From contig NZ_JQNI01000002.1 of assembly GCF_000745175.1 (NCBI RefSeq), positions 342,501-406,500 on the forward strand: a stretch of DNA of 64,000 nucleotides. Reading direction: 5' to 3'. The translations under genes and the position numbers were made by a program. Source of the DNA: Deinococcus sp. YIM 77859 (lineage in GTDB: Bacteria > Deinococcota > Deinococci > Deinococcales > Deinococcaceae). Each line of letters begins with the position of its first letter. Position 1 is the first letter of the stretch. The notes under the pieces are model-generated. The model saw only the letters and a program-made list of their open reading frames with translations. It had not been told where the DNA came from and did no database searches. Positions 15,853 through 26,056 of the stretch are shown here, piece after piece.

Positions 15853-16641
15853 TTAGAACACGATGGGCTTGAGCCCCACGCTCGCCGTTCCGCAAGCCAC
15901 GGTGATGTTGCCGCTCGTCGGCGTGAGGGTGCACCCTAGGGCGCGCAGGCCTGCCAGCGGAAAAATAAGCTGCTGGCCGTCGGTGGCAGGAGCCAGCGGA
16001 AGTTCGACGTTGCCGCTTCCAAGCTGCGCGGTTTTCTGCCCCACGGTAACCGTCAGGGGTGCCTCGCCGCTGCGGGTGAGGCGGTACTTGCCGCCGCCCA
16101 GGGACGTGACGCTCACCACACCGACCAGGTCACGGCCCAGCACGTAGGGCTGACCCTTGACCACACCCGCCGGAGGAGCTGGCCGAGCTGCGGTAGGTGC
16201 CTGTACGGCGTCCACGATCAGGAGCGTTTCCCGCTCGCTCAGGGGCGCCATCAGCACCGCTGCACCCGCCGGGCCGCTTGCCGTGCTCGCGACCAGAAGC
16301 GAGCTGGCTTGCCCCGAAGTCTTCCAGTCCCCCAGCGCGCGCGTGCCCAGCTTGCCGCGGATGAGGGGACGCAGGCTGGCGGGCGTGTTCTGGACGTACA
16401 GACACACGGCGGCGGGGCTCACCTTGAGGCTCTTTGGACAACTGACGATCTGGCCCTTTACGGTGCCGCTGACCTCCACCGCCACGCTGCTCACCGTGCG
16501 GGTGGTGGCCGCAGAGACAGCGTGAGCGGGCGCCGGGGGAGTGGAGGGGGCGCTGGCCTGCGCGCCCGCCGTGCCCAGAGTGCCGGTCAGCAACAGACCC
16601 GCAACGCGAACGGCCTTGGAAACGTTAAGCATGGCTGGCAT
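15853..16641 (-). CDS. Secreted protein of unknown function
   Basis: A 262-residue exported protein. After MPAMLNVSKAVR comes a hydrophobic signal sequence (VAGLLLTGTLGTAGAQA) with likely cleavage after AQA. The mature part contains two cysteines near ...QIVSCPKSLKVSPAAVCLYV and a C-terminal segment (FPLAGLRALGCTLTPTSGNI) that loosely resembles the copper-amine-oxidase N-terminal stalk repeat found on bacterial surfaces; this similarity is weak. GGAGG lies eight bases before the ATG at 16641, which is preferred over the upstream methionine. Nothing in the neighbourhood gives a function. Confidence 0.7.
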   Translation of the reverse strand: MPAMLNVSKAVRVAGLLLTGTLGTAGAQASAPSTPPAPAHAVSAATTRTVSSVAVEVSGTVKGQIVSCPKSLKVSPAAVCLYVQNTPASLRPLIRGKLGTRALGDWKTSGQASSLLVASTASGPAGAAVLMAPLSERETLLIVDAVQAPTAARPAPPAGVVKGQPYVLGRDLVGVVSVTSLGGGKYRLTRSGEAPLTVTVGQKTAQLGSGNVELPLAPATDGQQLIFPLAGLRALGCTLTPTSGNITVACGTASVGLKPIVF

Positions 16642-16798
16642 GGTACCTGCCTCCCATGAGCGTCCACTTTGAAGGCCACATCTTTTCGTCAGCTTCCTCA
16701 TACGTCGCTGGCGGCTGCGGTTACGCCCTTCCCAGGAAGGGCACCGAGAAGCGCTCCACCTCCACCACCAGCGACTTTTTGCCTTCTCGCTCCGTTCG

Positions 16799-16821
16799 GG
16801 GTGATGCCCCTGTCATCACCC
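16799..16821. repeat. Inverted repeat upstream of the PIN-TRAM gene
   Basis: GGGTGATG (16799-16806) and CATCACCC (16814-16821) form a perfect 8-bp inverted repeat with a 7-bp spacer. It lies about 40 bases upstream of the -10 box of the PIN-TRAM gene and about 160 bases upstream of the divergent secreted-protein gene. It has no T run, so an operator is more likely than a terminator. Confidence 0.4.
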
Positions 16822-16870
16822 GGCAGCGACTTACCGCGCGAGCGCAGCGGGGTCAGGTACACTGAAAGGC

Positions 16871-17899
16871 GTGCTTGTGTTCCGGCTGCTGGTCCTGCTC
16901 CTCGGCCTGCTGGTCGGCTGGGCGGCAGGTCGCGTGCTCGCCCTGAGCAACGCCGACATTCAAATGGCGCAGGTCAATACCCTCAGCCTGATGCTGGCGG
17001 GGGTGCTGGCGGCCCTGCTGCTCGCCCCCCGCGCCGAGAAGCTCGCGCAGCAGGGCCTGACGCGCCTGAACCGCTGGTATGCGAGGCTCTCCCCGCGGAC
17101 AGTCGCGGCAGCCACCTTCGGGCTGCTGGTGGCGCTCCTGCTCAGCGTGCTGCTGAGTAACGTGCTGCGCGCCCTGCCCTTTTCCTCCTGGGTGTGGAGC
17201 CTGGGCGTGACCCTGGTCCTGGCGGCCTTTTTCGTGCCTTTTGCCACCCGCCACGCAGACGCCTTCGCGCCGCTCGCCTTTCCACAGGTGCGCCACAAGG
17301 CGGGCAGCAAGATTCTTGACACCAACGTCATTATTGACGGACGTATTCTCGAACTGGCGCGCAGTGGCTTTCTGGAGGGTGACCTCGTCGTGCCCGCCTT
17401 CGTGCTGCGCGAGCTTCAGGTGCTGGCCGACCATACGGACCCGCAGAAACGTACCCGCGGTAAGCGTGGTCTGAGCCTGCTGGAGGAGTTGAGGCAGGTG
17501 TGTTCCCTGCGCGTTGAGGACTGGGACGATCCCGCCGTCGCCACCGTGGACGACAAGCTGCTCCGCCTCGCTCGGGAAACGGGAGGCAAGCTTCTTACGA
17601 ATGATGGCAACCTGGCCCGGATCGCCCGGCTGCACGGCTTGACGGTGCTGAGCATTCACGCGGCCGCTGTCGCCCTCAGGCCCCAGGTGCAGGCCGGGGA
17701 CCTGCTCACCGTGACCGTCACCAAGAGCGGCCAGCAGCAGGGCCAGGGCGTCGGCTACCTCGAAGACGGCACCATGGTCGTCGTGGAGGACGGCCTGAAG
17801 TTCCGCGGCAAGGCGACGCGCGTGCTCGTCGTGAACAACGTCCAGACGAACGTGGGACGGATGATCTTTGCGAAGGTGGACCGGCAGGGCGCGGCCTAA
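16871..17899 (+). CDS. Membrane-anchored PIN-TRAM domain protein (YacL type)
   Basis: A 342-residue protein with about four N-terminal membrane segments (residues 1-125), a PIN nuclease-fold domain starting at KILDTNVIIDGRILELARSG, with further acidic residues in VEDWDDPAVATVDDKLLRLA and LLTNDGNLARIA, and a C-terminal TRAM domain (GDLLTVTVTKSG onward). Such proteins are putative membrane-bound RNases of unknown target. The start is GTG at 16871, set by a TACACT box (16858-16863) seven bases upstream. A bidirectional terminator follows. Confidence 0.9.
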   Translation: MLVFRLLVLLLGLLVGWAAGRVLALSNADIQMAQVNTLSLMLAGVLAALLLAPRAEKLAQQGLTRLNRWYARLSPRTVAAATFGLLVALLLSVLLSNVLRALPFSSWVWSLGVTLVLAAFFVPFATRHADAFAPLAFPQVRHKAGSKILDTNVIIDGRILELARSGFLEGDLVVPAFVLRELQVLADHTDPQKRTRGKRGLSLLEELRQVCSLRVEDWDDPAVATVDDKLLRLARETGGKLLTNDGNLARIARLHGLTVLSIHAAAVALRPQVQAGDLLTVTVTKSGQQQGQGVGYLEDGTMVVVEDGLKFRGKATRVLVVNNVQTNVGRMIFAKVDRQGAA

Positions 17900-17964
17900 G
17901 GAGGCTGGTCAGCGCTTGATCCTCGGGTGAGGGCGCTGAGCGGTTCGCCTTCGTGGAGAAGAAC

Positions 17965-17993
17965 AAGCGGCCCGGAGAGCCCAGGGCCGCTTT
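17965..17993. terminator. Bidirectional terminator hairpin
   Basis: AAGCGGCCC (17965-17973) and GGGCCGCTT (17984-17992) form a perfect 9-bp stem, followed by TTTGTGCTT on the plus strand and by TTGTTCTTC on the minus strand. It separates the convergent PIN-TRAM and carboxynorspermidine synthase genes. Confidence 0.75.
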
Positions 17994-18003
17994 GTGCTTC
18001 CGC

Positions 18004-19224
<1,221 letters not shown>

Positions 19225-19294
19225 CGCGGGCCAGTGTACCCGCTCCTGCGCCCTTCCGGTCATGCCCGTGCCGGTTTGCTAGCCTCTTTGGGGT

Positions 19295-19573
19295 ATGAGG
19301 ACCTTCCTGCTCATCCTGCTGGCCTTTGTGGCGGGCGTTCTGATGATGGTCGCCGCCTTTGCCTGGCAGGGCCGGGCGGCCCGCGGCTACGGGCAGGAGG
19401 CGGTGCAGGCAGCGACCCGCGCGGGGCTGACCAGCACAGAGACGCCCTGCTCTGAACTGCTCAAGCGTGAGCCGCCCAGCTTGGTCGAAGCCTGCGTGGT
19501 CAAGGTGGAGGGCACGCAGAAGGCCGCCACTGTGACGCTGGAGGGCGGGCGAACGTTTCGCGTCGGCCCCTAG
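19295..19573 (+). CDS. Small membrane-anchored protein
   Basis: A 92-residue protein with one N-terminal hydrophobic helix (LLILLAFVAGVLMMVAAFA) and a short polar remainder with two cysteines (ETPCSELL and VEACVVKV) that could form a disulfide outside the membrane. I recognise no domain. A TAGCCT box lies nine bases before the ATG, slightly longer than usual for leaderless genes here. It is divergent from the carboxynorspermidine synthase gene and precedes aroA. Composition matches its neighbours, so it is probably a real gene. Confidence 0.65.
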   Translation: MRTFLLILLAFVAGVLMMVAAFAWQGRAARGYGQEAVQAATRAGLTSTETPCSELLKREPPSLVEACVVKVEGTQKAATVTLEGGRTFRVGP

Positions 19574-19637
19574 CGAAAAGGCGGCTTGTCTCGACCCTGC
19601 CCCCGCTGGCGGCCCGGCGCACGCTAGCCTGCCCTCC

Positions 19638-20969
19638 ATGACCGACGGCCTGCCCGAGCGTTTTGACGTCATCGTCCACCCCGTTTCCGCACTGTGGGGG
19701 GAAGTACGCGCGCAGCCCAGCAAGAACTACACGACCCGCTACCTTCTCGCGGCGGCTCTGGCGGAGGGTGAGACGCGGGTGGTGGGTGCGGCGACCAGCG
19801 AGGACGCCAGAGCCCTGCTGGACTGTCTGCGCGACTGGGGCGCGGAGGTGACGCGCGTGGGAGAAGACGCCGTGGTGCGCGGCTTTGGGGCGCGTCCCCG
19901 TGCGGGCGTGACCCTGAATCCCGGCAACGCGGGCGCGGTCGCGCGCTTCCTGATGGGTGTGGCGGCCCTGACAACCGACACCACCTTCGTCACCGACTAT
20001 GCCGACTCGCTGGGGAAGCGGCCACAGGGCGACCTGCTGGAGGCGCTGGAACGCCTGGGCGCCCGGGTCAGGAGTGCGGGCGGCCGCCTCCCCGTGACCA
20101 TCAGCGGCCCGGTGCGGGGCGGGCAGGTGGAGGTTTCGGCGGAGAACTCCAGCCAGTACGCGAGCGCGCTGATGTTCCTCGCGCCGCTTCTTCCGGAGGG
20201 ACTGGACCTGAGGCTCACCGGGGAGATCAAGAGCCGCGCGCCGCTGCGGCAGACGCTGGCGACGCTCGCGGCCTTTGGCATTCAGGCGGCGGCCAGCCCG
20301 GACCTCACGCGCGTCACCATCCCCGGAGCGCAGGCGTACCGTGCAGGCCGCGTCCTGGTGCCGGGCGACTATCCGGGCAGCGCCGCCCTGCTTGTCGCCG
20401 CCGCCATCCGCCCCGGTGAGGTGACCGTCTCTAACCTTCGCCCGGACGACCTTCAGGGTGAGCGGGCGGCGCTGGAGGTGCTGCGGGAGATGGGTGCGGA
20501 TCTCACGCGCGAGGGTGACCGGGTCACGGTGCGGGGGGGACGGCCCCTGCACGCGGTAACGCGCGACGGCGACGCCTTTACCGACGCCGTGCAGGCCCTC
20601 ACTGCGGCCGCTGCCTCGGCTCGGGGAACGACCACCTGGGAAAACGTGGCGACGCTGCGCCTCAAGGAATGCGACCGCATCAGCGACACTCGCCGGGAAC
20701 TGCTTCGGCTAGGCCTCAGCGCTGCGGAGACGGCCGATAGCCTGAGCGTGACGGGCGCAGGCCACATCGCGGGAGGCGTCAGCGCCGATGGACACGGCGA
20801 CCACCGTATGATCATGCTGCTCACGCTGCTGGGGTTGCGGGCCGACGCACCCATTCGGATCCGCGGCGCGCACCACATCCGCAAGAGCTACCCCCTGTTC
20901 TTTCGCCACCTGGAAGGGCTGGGGGCGCGCTTCGAGTACGTGGAGACCAGCCCCGACCAACTGCACTGA
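19638..20969 (+). CDS. aroA: 3-phosphoshikimate 1-carboxyvinyltransferase (EPSP synthase)
   Basis: A 443-residue shikimate-pathway enzyme transferring enolpyruvate from PEP to shikimate-3-phosphate. Conserved sites are NPGNAGAVARF, the arginine in LGKRPQGDLLEAL, SSQYASALMF, the catalytic aspartate in FTDAVQALTAAA, LRLKECDRIS and GHGDHRMIM, and the lysine in HHIRKSYPLFF. The N-terminal substrate loop reads PSKNYTTRYLL instead of the usual GSKSxxxR, so the serine that contacts shikimate-3-phosphate in E. coli is asparagine. The same variant is, as I recall, present in D. radiodurans AroA. A TAGCCT box lies seven bases before the ATG. Confidence 0.95.
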   Translation: MTDGLPERFDVIVHPVSALWGEVRAQPSKNYTTRYLLAAALAEGETRVVGAATSEDARALLDCLRDWGAEVTRVGEDAVVRGFGARPRAGVTLNPGNAGAVARFLMGVAALTTDTTFVTDYADSLGKRPQGDLLEALERLGARVRSAGGRLPVTISGPVRGGQVEVSAENSSQYASALMFLAPLLPEGLDLRLTGEIKSRAPLRQTLATLAAFGIQAAASPDLTRVTIPGAQAYRAGRVLVPGDYPGSAALLVAAAIRPGEVTVSNLRPDDLQGERAALEVLREMGADLTREGDRVTVRGGRPLHAVTRDGDAFTDAVQALTAAAASARGTTTWENVATLRLKECDRISDTRRELLRLGLSAAETADSLSVTGAGHIAGGVSADGHGDHRMIMLLTLLGLRADAPIRIRGAHHIRKSYPLFFRHLEGLGARFEYVETSPDQLH

Positions 20970-21109
20970 GCGTTCCAAGAGCCTGGAGCCTTGCTTCACG
21001 CCCGCTTTCTCGCTGTGGCTGCGTGGGTGCTGCAGCTGGGGGCCTGAGCGCGCTGATCGTCCCGCCACCCGTTCCGGCGGAGGCGGGGCCCTGGCGTATC
21101 CTGCCCCGC

Positions 21110-21907
21110 ATGACCACCCGCACGCCCGAAGAGGTCCGCGCCTTTTACGACGCTCACCGCACCGTTCGCCACTACGCCACTCGGGAGGACGGAACGCCGC
21201 TGCCCCTGCCCGCTGAGCACCTGGATGCCATCCTCCACGCCGCCCAGCGTGCCCCCACCGACGCGACCGCGCAGCTTTACTCCTTGATTCGCCTCGTTGC
21301 GCCCGAGGTGCGTGCCCGGATGGCCGAGCTCACCACCAACCCGCACATCGCCACGGCCTCAGAGGCGTTTGTGGTGTGTCTGGACGTGCGCCGGGTGAGC
21401 CGGGTGCTGGAGGTGGCTGGGCAGGGGGGAGGCCACTGGCCCGCCATCGCCGTGCATTTCGGAATCGGGGACGCGGTCATGGCCGGACAGAACCTGCTTA
21501 CCGCCGCTGAGATGCTGGGTTACCAGGGCTGCTGGATCGGGGGCGTGCTCAACGGGCTGGGAGGCATCCTGGACCTGCTGGAACTTCCGGCTGGAGTGCT
21601 GCCCTTTGCGGCCCTGACGATCGGCCTCCCCGCCGAGCAGCCGCCGCTGCGCCCGCGCGTGCCCCGGGCCCTGGTCGTCCACGAGGACCGCTACCGGGAC
21701 GCGTCGGAAGAGGAGCTGCGCGAGGCGACCGCGATCATGAATCCCATCGCGGCGCGGGGGGACCGGCCGGGCGACTGGGTGCGCCTCCTGCGCGCGTATT
21801 TCGGGCCCGGCGGCAGCATGGAACAGCGTGAGCCGCATCTGGTGGCGGCCCTCCAAAGGCAAGGGTTGTGGGCGGGGGCACAGCCGAGCGAGCGGCCAAG
21901 CGATTGA
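21110..21907 (+). CDS. Nitroreductase family NAD(P)H oxidoreductase
   Basis: A 265-residue flavoprotein of the nitroreductase superfamily, NfrA/FRP-like. Motifs are FYDAHRTVRHYATRE near the N-terminus, AILHAAQRAPTDATAQLYSL, the FMN loop region GDAVMAGQNLLTAAEMLGYQ, and GCWIGGVLNGLGGILDLLEL. Expected activity is FMN-dependent reduction of nitro compounds, flavins or quinones using NADPH; the natural substrate is unknown. The start at 21110 follows a TATCCT box (21097-21102) after seven bases. The frame is open earlier but without similarity. Confidence 0.88.
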   Translation: MTTRTPEEVRAFYDAHRTVRHYATREDGTPLPLPAEHLDAILHAAQRAPTDATAQLYSLIRLVAPEVRARMAELTTNPHIATASEAFVVCLDVRRVSRVLEVAGQGGGHWPAIAVHFGIGDAVMAGQNLLTAAEMLGYQGCWIGGVLNGLGGILDLLELPAGVLPFAALTIGLPAEQPPLRPRVPRALVVHEDRYRDASEEELREATAIMNPIAARGDRPGDWVRLLRAYFGPGGSMEQREPHLVAALQRQGLWAGAQPSERPSD

Positions 21908-22012
21908 CGCCCGGCCAACGCAGTGTTCTAGTGGAAGGGTCACCCCTTACGCCACGGGATGAGGGCTGCCCTCATCCGGCCCTCGTTCTTCTCTTGCTTC
22001 CAGGAGTGCCCC

Positions 22013-22981
22013 ATGAGCGCCCAGACCGTGACCGGCCCCGTCCCCGCCGACCAGCTTGGCCTGACCCTCCCGCACGAGCACGTGATATTCGGTTATCCCG
22101 GCTACCAGGGCGACACGCTAGGGGCCTTTGACCATGACGCCGCCCTAGTGGAGTGTGTGGCCGTGGCCGAAACCCTTCGCTCGCGCGGCGTGCAAACGGT
22201 TGTGGACGCCACTCCCAACGATTGCGGGCGCGATCCCGCCTTTCTGCGCGAGGTGAGCGAACGCTCGGGCCTGAACATCCTCTGCGCCAGCGGCTTCTAC
22301 TACGAGGGCGAGGGGGCCACCACCTACTTCAAGTTCCGTTTCTCCCTGGGGGCGGGCGTCGAGGAGGTCTACGAGATGATGCTGCGCGAGGTGACGGAGG
22401 GGATCGGGAAGACCGGCATTCGGGCGGGCGTCCTCAAGGTGGCGAGCAGCCGAGATGAAATCACCCCCTACGAGCGGGTGTTTTTCCAGGCAGCGGCGCG
22501 GGTCCAGCGCGAAACGGGCGTGCCCATCATCACCCATACCCAGGAGGGGCGGCAGGGACCGCAGCAGGCCGAGCTGCTGGTGGGTGAGGGAGCCGATCCG
22601 GGGCGCATCATGATCGGCCATATGGACGGGAACACCGATCCGGAGTACCACAAGGAGACGCTGCGCTACGGCGTGAACATCGCCTTTGACCGAATTGGGC
22701 TCCAGGGGATCGTCGGCATGCCGCTAGACCGTGATCGCCTGCGGGTGATCGAAGCCCTGCTGGCAGAAGGGTACGCCAACCGCATCCTGCTCTCGCACGA
22801 CAGCATTTGGCACTGGCTGGGGCGGCCCCTGCCCCTGCCCGAGGCGATGCTGCCTGCCGTCAGGGACTGGCACCCCACACACCTGCTGGACGACATCCTG
22901 CCCGAGCTGGGGCGGCGCGGCATCACCAGCGAACAGATCGAGCAGATGACCGTGCAGAACCCGGCGCGGGTCTTCGGGTAA
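22013..22981 (+). CDS. Phosphotriesterase-like lactonase
   Basis: A 322-residue amidohydrolase with a binuclear metal centre. The ligands are visible: HEH in [13 protein letters not shown] (His21 and His23), the bridging lysine in [11 protein letters not shown], His in PIITHTQEG, His in [11 protein letters not shown], and Asp in [10 protein letters not shown]. It closely resembles the structurally studied D. radiodurans DR_0930 protein, which hydrolyses lactones well and organophosphates weakly. AGGAG precedes the ATG at 22013. It lies just before a Cys/Met metabolism gene but has a hairpin after its stop, so it is probably a single-gene unit. Confidence 0.93.
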   Translation: MSAQTVTGPVPADQLGLTLPHEHVIFGYPGYQGDTLGAFDHDAALVECVAVAETLRSRGVQTVVDATPNDCGRDPAFLREVSERSGLNILCASGFYYEGEGATTYFKFRFSLGAGVEEVYEMMLREVTEGIGKTGIRAGVLKVASSRDEITPYERVFFQAAARVQRETGVPIITHTQEGRQGPQQAELLVGEGADPGRIMIGHMDGNTDPEYHKETLRYGVNIAFDRIGLQGIVGMPLDRDRLRVIEALLAEGYANRILLSHDSIWHWLGRPLPLPEAMLPAVRDWHPTHLLDDILPELGRRGITSEQIEQMTVQNPARVFG

Positions 22982-22986
22982 GCGCC

Positions 22987-23024
22987 CCGCTTTCCCTGGT
23001 CGCCCCCCGTGGCGAGGAAGGCGG
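22987..23024 (+). terminator. Bent hairpin after the lactonase gene
   Basis: CCGCTTTCC (22987-22995) pairs with GGAAGGCGG (23016-23024) with one G-U pair, and an inner CGCC/GGCG helix extends the stem. It begins six bases after the stop codon. There is no T run, so function as a terminator is likely but unproven. Confidence 0.45.
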
Positions 23025-23193
23025 CGAACGCCGTGGCCCTGGCCAAAGCCTTCTTGCCTTGAGAACCGCAGGGAGGGCCAGAGCCGGCGGCAAGTCCAAG
23101 GAAACCCCTGCCCTCAGGACCGAACGTCGTGGGTTGCCCTATGCCCCTAAGAAGCCTGGCTTTCGACCGGGGTCGGTCACGTATCCTCGCCCT

Positions 23194-24393
23194 ATGCCCA
23201 CGCCCAACTATGACCTCACCACCCTCGCCGCTCGCGCTGGGGAGGAGGCCCGCCCAAGTGGCAGCGTGCCCCTGGTTGAGCCCATCTACCAGTCTACCGT
23301 GTACGCCTTTTCCGACCTGGACGCGCTCGAGCGCGTGATGAGCGGCGAGGAGGCAGGCAGCTTCTACTACCGCAACGGCACGCCCAACGCGGCCACCCTT
23401 GAACGCGCCCTCGCTACGCTGGAGGGCACCGAGGCCGCGCTGGTGGCAGGCAGCGGGATGGCGGCCATCAGCGCGGCGCTGCTGGGTGTGCTGAAAGCCG
23501 GGGACCACGTCGTCGCGGATGCCCGCATCTACGGCGTGACCTACGCTCTCCTCGCCGAGGAGTTTCCGCGCCTGGGCATCACGACCACCTTCGTGGATGC
23601 CTGCGATCCCGGCGCGGTGGAGGCGGCCTTTCGCCCGGAAACGCGCCTCCTGCACGTCGAGAGCCTCACCAACCCCCTCATGACGGTGCCGGATGTGCCG
23701 CGGCTGGCTGCACTCGCCCACGCCCATGGCGTGCTGCTGAGTGTGGACAACACCTTTGCCAGCCCCGCTGTCTTTCGCCCGGCACTCCATGGAGCCGACC
23801 TGGTCACCCACAGCGTCAGCAAGTACCTCAGCGGGCATTCCAACGCCTTCGGGGGCGTGGTGTGCGGTCCGGCGGACCTGATCGCCCCTGCCCGTACGCG
23901 CCTCGTTCGCCTGGGCGGCACCATGAGCGCCTTTGACGCCTGGATGACGCTTCAGGGCCTCAAGACGTTGGGCCTGCGGATGCGCGCCCACAGCGGCAAC
24001 GCGCAGGCGGTGGCGGACGTGCTGGCAAACCACCCGCGGGTACGGGCCGTCTATCATCCCGGCCTCTCCAGTCACCCCCAGTTCGAGCGGGCGCAGGAGC
24101 TGTTTCCGAACGGCTTCGGCGGCATGCTCAGCGCCGAGATCGAGGACGCCCCCACCTTTGTGCGCGCGCTCTCGGGCCGTATTCCGCTTGCGCCCAGCCT
24201 AGCAGACGTCCTCACCAGCCTCTCGTGGCCGTGGGGCACCAGCCACCGCGCCCTACCGGAAGCCGAGCGCCGCCGCCTGGGCATCACGCCGAATCTCCTT
24301 CGGCTCTCGGTCGGCATCGAGGACATCGGAGACCTGTTGGGCGATCTCGAGGGGGCGCTGGAGGAGGTCGCGGGTCAACGAGCGGAAGGTTAA
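23194..24393 (+). CDS. Cys/Met metabolism PLP-dependent enzyme
   Basis: A 399-residue member of the trans-sulfuration family (cystathionine gamma-synthase, gamma-lyase or methionine gamma-lyase). Seen are [20 protein letters not shown], the tyrosine-rich [58 protein letters not shown] and the PLP lysine in [18 protein letters not shown]. Sequence alone does not separate the lyase from the synthase subfamilies. A TATCCT box (23182-23187) lies six bases before the ATG at 23194, and the family match begins there, so longer alternative starts are rejected. Confidence 0.9.
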   Translation: MPTPNYDLTTLAARAGEEARPSGSVPLVEPIYQSTVYAFSDLDALERVMSGEEAGSFYYRNGTPNAATLERALATLEGTEAALVAGSGMAAISAALLGVLKAGDHVVADARIYGVTYALLAEEFPRLGITTTFVDACDPGAVEAAFRPETRLLHVESLTNPLMTVPDVPRLAALAHAHGVLLSVDNTFASPAVFRPALHGADLVTHSVSKYLSGHSNAFGGVVCGPADLIAPARTRLVRLGGTMSAFDAWMTLQGLKTLGLRMRAHSGNAQAVADVLANHPRVRAVYHPGLSSHPQFERAQELFPNGFGGMLSAEIEDAPTFVRALSGRIPLAPSLADVLTSLSWPWGTSHRALPEAERRRLGITPNLLRLSVGIEDIGDLLGDLEGALEEVAGQRAEG

Positions 24394-24478
24394 TGGGCAA
24401 ATCGGTGGCCAGCGGTGGTTTATGGTCCTCCACCTGGGCGCAAGAAGCTCGGGCGATCGGTGTTGTCGTCTGGTGGGC

Positions 24479-24522
24479 AGAGGCCTGCACCCTTCCCCGA
24501 GCAGGACTGCAAGCAGGCCTCT
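24479..24522. repeat. Perfect 10-bp inverted repeat before the DUF99 gene
   Basis: AGAGGCCTGC (24479-24488) and GCAGGCCTCT (24513-24522) pair perfectly across a 24-nt loop. It lies 86 bases after the Cys/Met enzyme stop and 44 bases before the DUF99 start. It may be a terminator without a T run or a leader structure. Confidence 0.45.
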
Positions 24523-24566
24523 AGACCCGCGGACGGTTCGGCCCCCGTTCCCCTTCTGAGCTTCCT

Positions 24567-25148
24567 GTGTCCTTCTCACACGCCATCGGCTTCGACGACG
24601 CCCCCTTTGCCCGCGAGCACCGGGGGGACGTTGCCGTGTTCGGCACGGTCTACGCCCGGCATACGCTTCACGGCGTGGTGAGCGGGCGCGTGCAGCGCGA
24701 CGGACAGGACAGCACTTCAGAACTCGCGCGGCTCGTCGCGGCGAGCGGTGCGGCCGAGCATCTGCACCTGATCCTGCTGCAGGGCGTGGCGCTCGCGGGC
24801 TTTAACGTGGTGGACGCCCCCACCCTGCGCGCGCTCACCGGCCTCCCGGTGCTGATCGTGGCCCGCCGCCCGCCGGACTGGGCCCGCCTCCGCGCGGCGC
24901 TCCTGACCCGCGTGCCCGGTGGAGCCGAAAAGTGGCGGCTGATCGAGGCGCTGGGCCCAATGGAGCCCTGCCGGGGCGTCTGGGTGCAGCGGGTCGGCCT
25001 GCACCTGGCGGAGGCAGAAACGGCTCTTGCCGCCCTGACGGTCACGGGCCGTATTCCCGAACCGCTGCGGGCCGCGCACCTGATTGCCGGAGGGGTTACG
25101 CGGGGCAGCAGTCGGGGTGGGCGGGTACAACCACGGGAGAAAGGGTGA
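24567..25148 (+). CDS. DUF99 (UPF0215) family protein
   Basis: A 193-residue protein of the DUF99 family, best known from archaea and related in fold to endonuclease V. Matching features are SHAIGFDDAPFAREHRGDVA near the start, HLHLILLQGVALAGFNVVDA, LTGLPVLIVARRPPD and IPEPLRAAHLIAGGVTRGSS. A nucleic-acid-repair role has been proposed for this family (UniProt uses the name endonuclease dU), but I cannot confirm activity from sequence. The start is GTG at 24567. It converges on the cold-shock gene, with a hairpin overlapping its stop codon. Confidence 0.8.
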   Translation: MSFSHAIGFDDAPFAREHRGDVAVFGTVYARHTLHGVVSGRVQRDGQDSTSELARLVAASGAAEHLHLILLQGVALAGFNVVDAPTLRALTGLPVLIVARRPPDWARLRAALLTRVPGGAEKWRLIEALGPMEPCRGVWVQRVGLHLAEAETALAALTVTGRIPEPLRAAHLIAGGVTRGSSRGGRVQPREKG

Positions 25149-25169
25149 ACGCCGCGTGGGCGCTCACCC
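25143..25169. terminator. Hairpin between DUF99 and csp genes
   Basis: GGGTGAACGCC (25143-25153) pairs with GGCGCTCACCC (25159-25169) with a single A-C mismatch and a 5-nt loop, overlapping the DUF99 stop codon. It has no T run on either side. It is a candidate bidirectional terminator. Confidence 0.45.
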
Positions 25170-25187
25170 CTGGTGTAGGTGTCCCGC

Positions 25188-25460
<273 letters not shown>

Positions 25461-25544
25461 AACTCTCCTTGCATCCCGTCATCCTGGCCCGGCGCCCGGC
25501 CCTCTGAGCCGAGCCCTGTTCATGGGTGGATGTGAGACATGAGC

Positions 25545-25553
25545 ATTATCGCA
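25545..25553 (-). promoter_or_regulatory. Possible extended -10 promoter of the cold-shock gene
   Basis: On the minus strand TGCGATAAT fits an extended -10 element. It would give a leader of roughly 80 bases. No -35 box is seen at normal spacing. Confidence 0.35.
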
Positions 25554-25616
25554 CGTTCCGCTTCGCGAGGTGTGCAACTCTGCTGAGGCGCGGTAGGGTG
25601 CGCCTATACTCCCCGC

Positions 25617-26036
25617 ATGACTTCTCCTGGTTCTGTGCCCATCCCCGGTGCGGGTGGCGTGGTGTTTGACGGTGATGGGCAGGTGCTGTTGGTGCGCTAC
25701 CGCAGCGGCGCCTGGGCCTTTCCCAAAGGCCACCTCGAACCCGGTGAAACGCTGGAACAAACCGCCGTGCGCGAGGTGCGTGAGGAAACGGGCATCCGCG
25801 CGACGGTCGTGCGCCCCCTGTTCGAGACGCGCTATACCAACGACCGGGGCGAGGCACGTGTGATTCACTGGTTTGTCATGCAGGCCGCTCCCGGAGCGCC
25901 CACCACCCTGGAAGACACTTTCCCAGAAGGCGGCTTTTACCCGGTAGACGTGGCTGCCAGGATGTTAACCTACCCTGAAGATCAGCAACTGCTGCGCGCC
26001 GCGCTCGGCCCCGCCCTCTCGGCGGGGAGCTCGTGA
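25617..26036 (+). CDS. Nudix hydrolase
   Basis: A 139-residue Nudix enzyme with a perfect Nudix box GHLEPGETLEQTAVREVREE (followed by TGI), plus AGGVVFDGDGQVLLVRYRSG upstream of it. The family hydrolyses nucleoside diphosphates linked to another moiety; the substrate here (for example a dinucleoside polyphosphate or oxidised nucleotide) is unknown. Deinococcus genomes have an expanded Nudix set. A TATACT box (25605-25610) six bases before the ATG predicts a leaderless mRNA. The gamma-carbonic anhydrase gene follows after 20 bases, apparently in the same operon. Confidence 0.93.
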   Translation: MTSPGSVPIPGAGGVVFDGDGQVLLVRYRSGAWAFPKGHLEPGETLEQTAVREVREETGIRATVVRPLFETRYTNDRGEARVIHWFVMQAAPGAPTTLEDTFPEGGFYPVDVAARMLTYPEDQQLLRAALGPALSAGSS

Positions 26037-26056
26037 GCCCGGCTCCTGGAGGAACC

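Noticed and set aside
22982..23193. SAM riboswitch before the Cys/Met enzyme gene
   Set aside because: The gap contains a post-stop hairpin and a leaderless -10 box; the conserved riboswitch core is absent.
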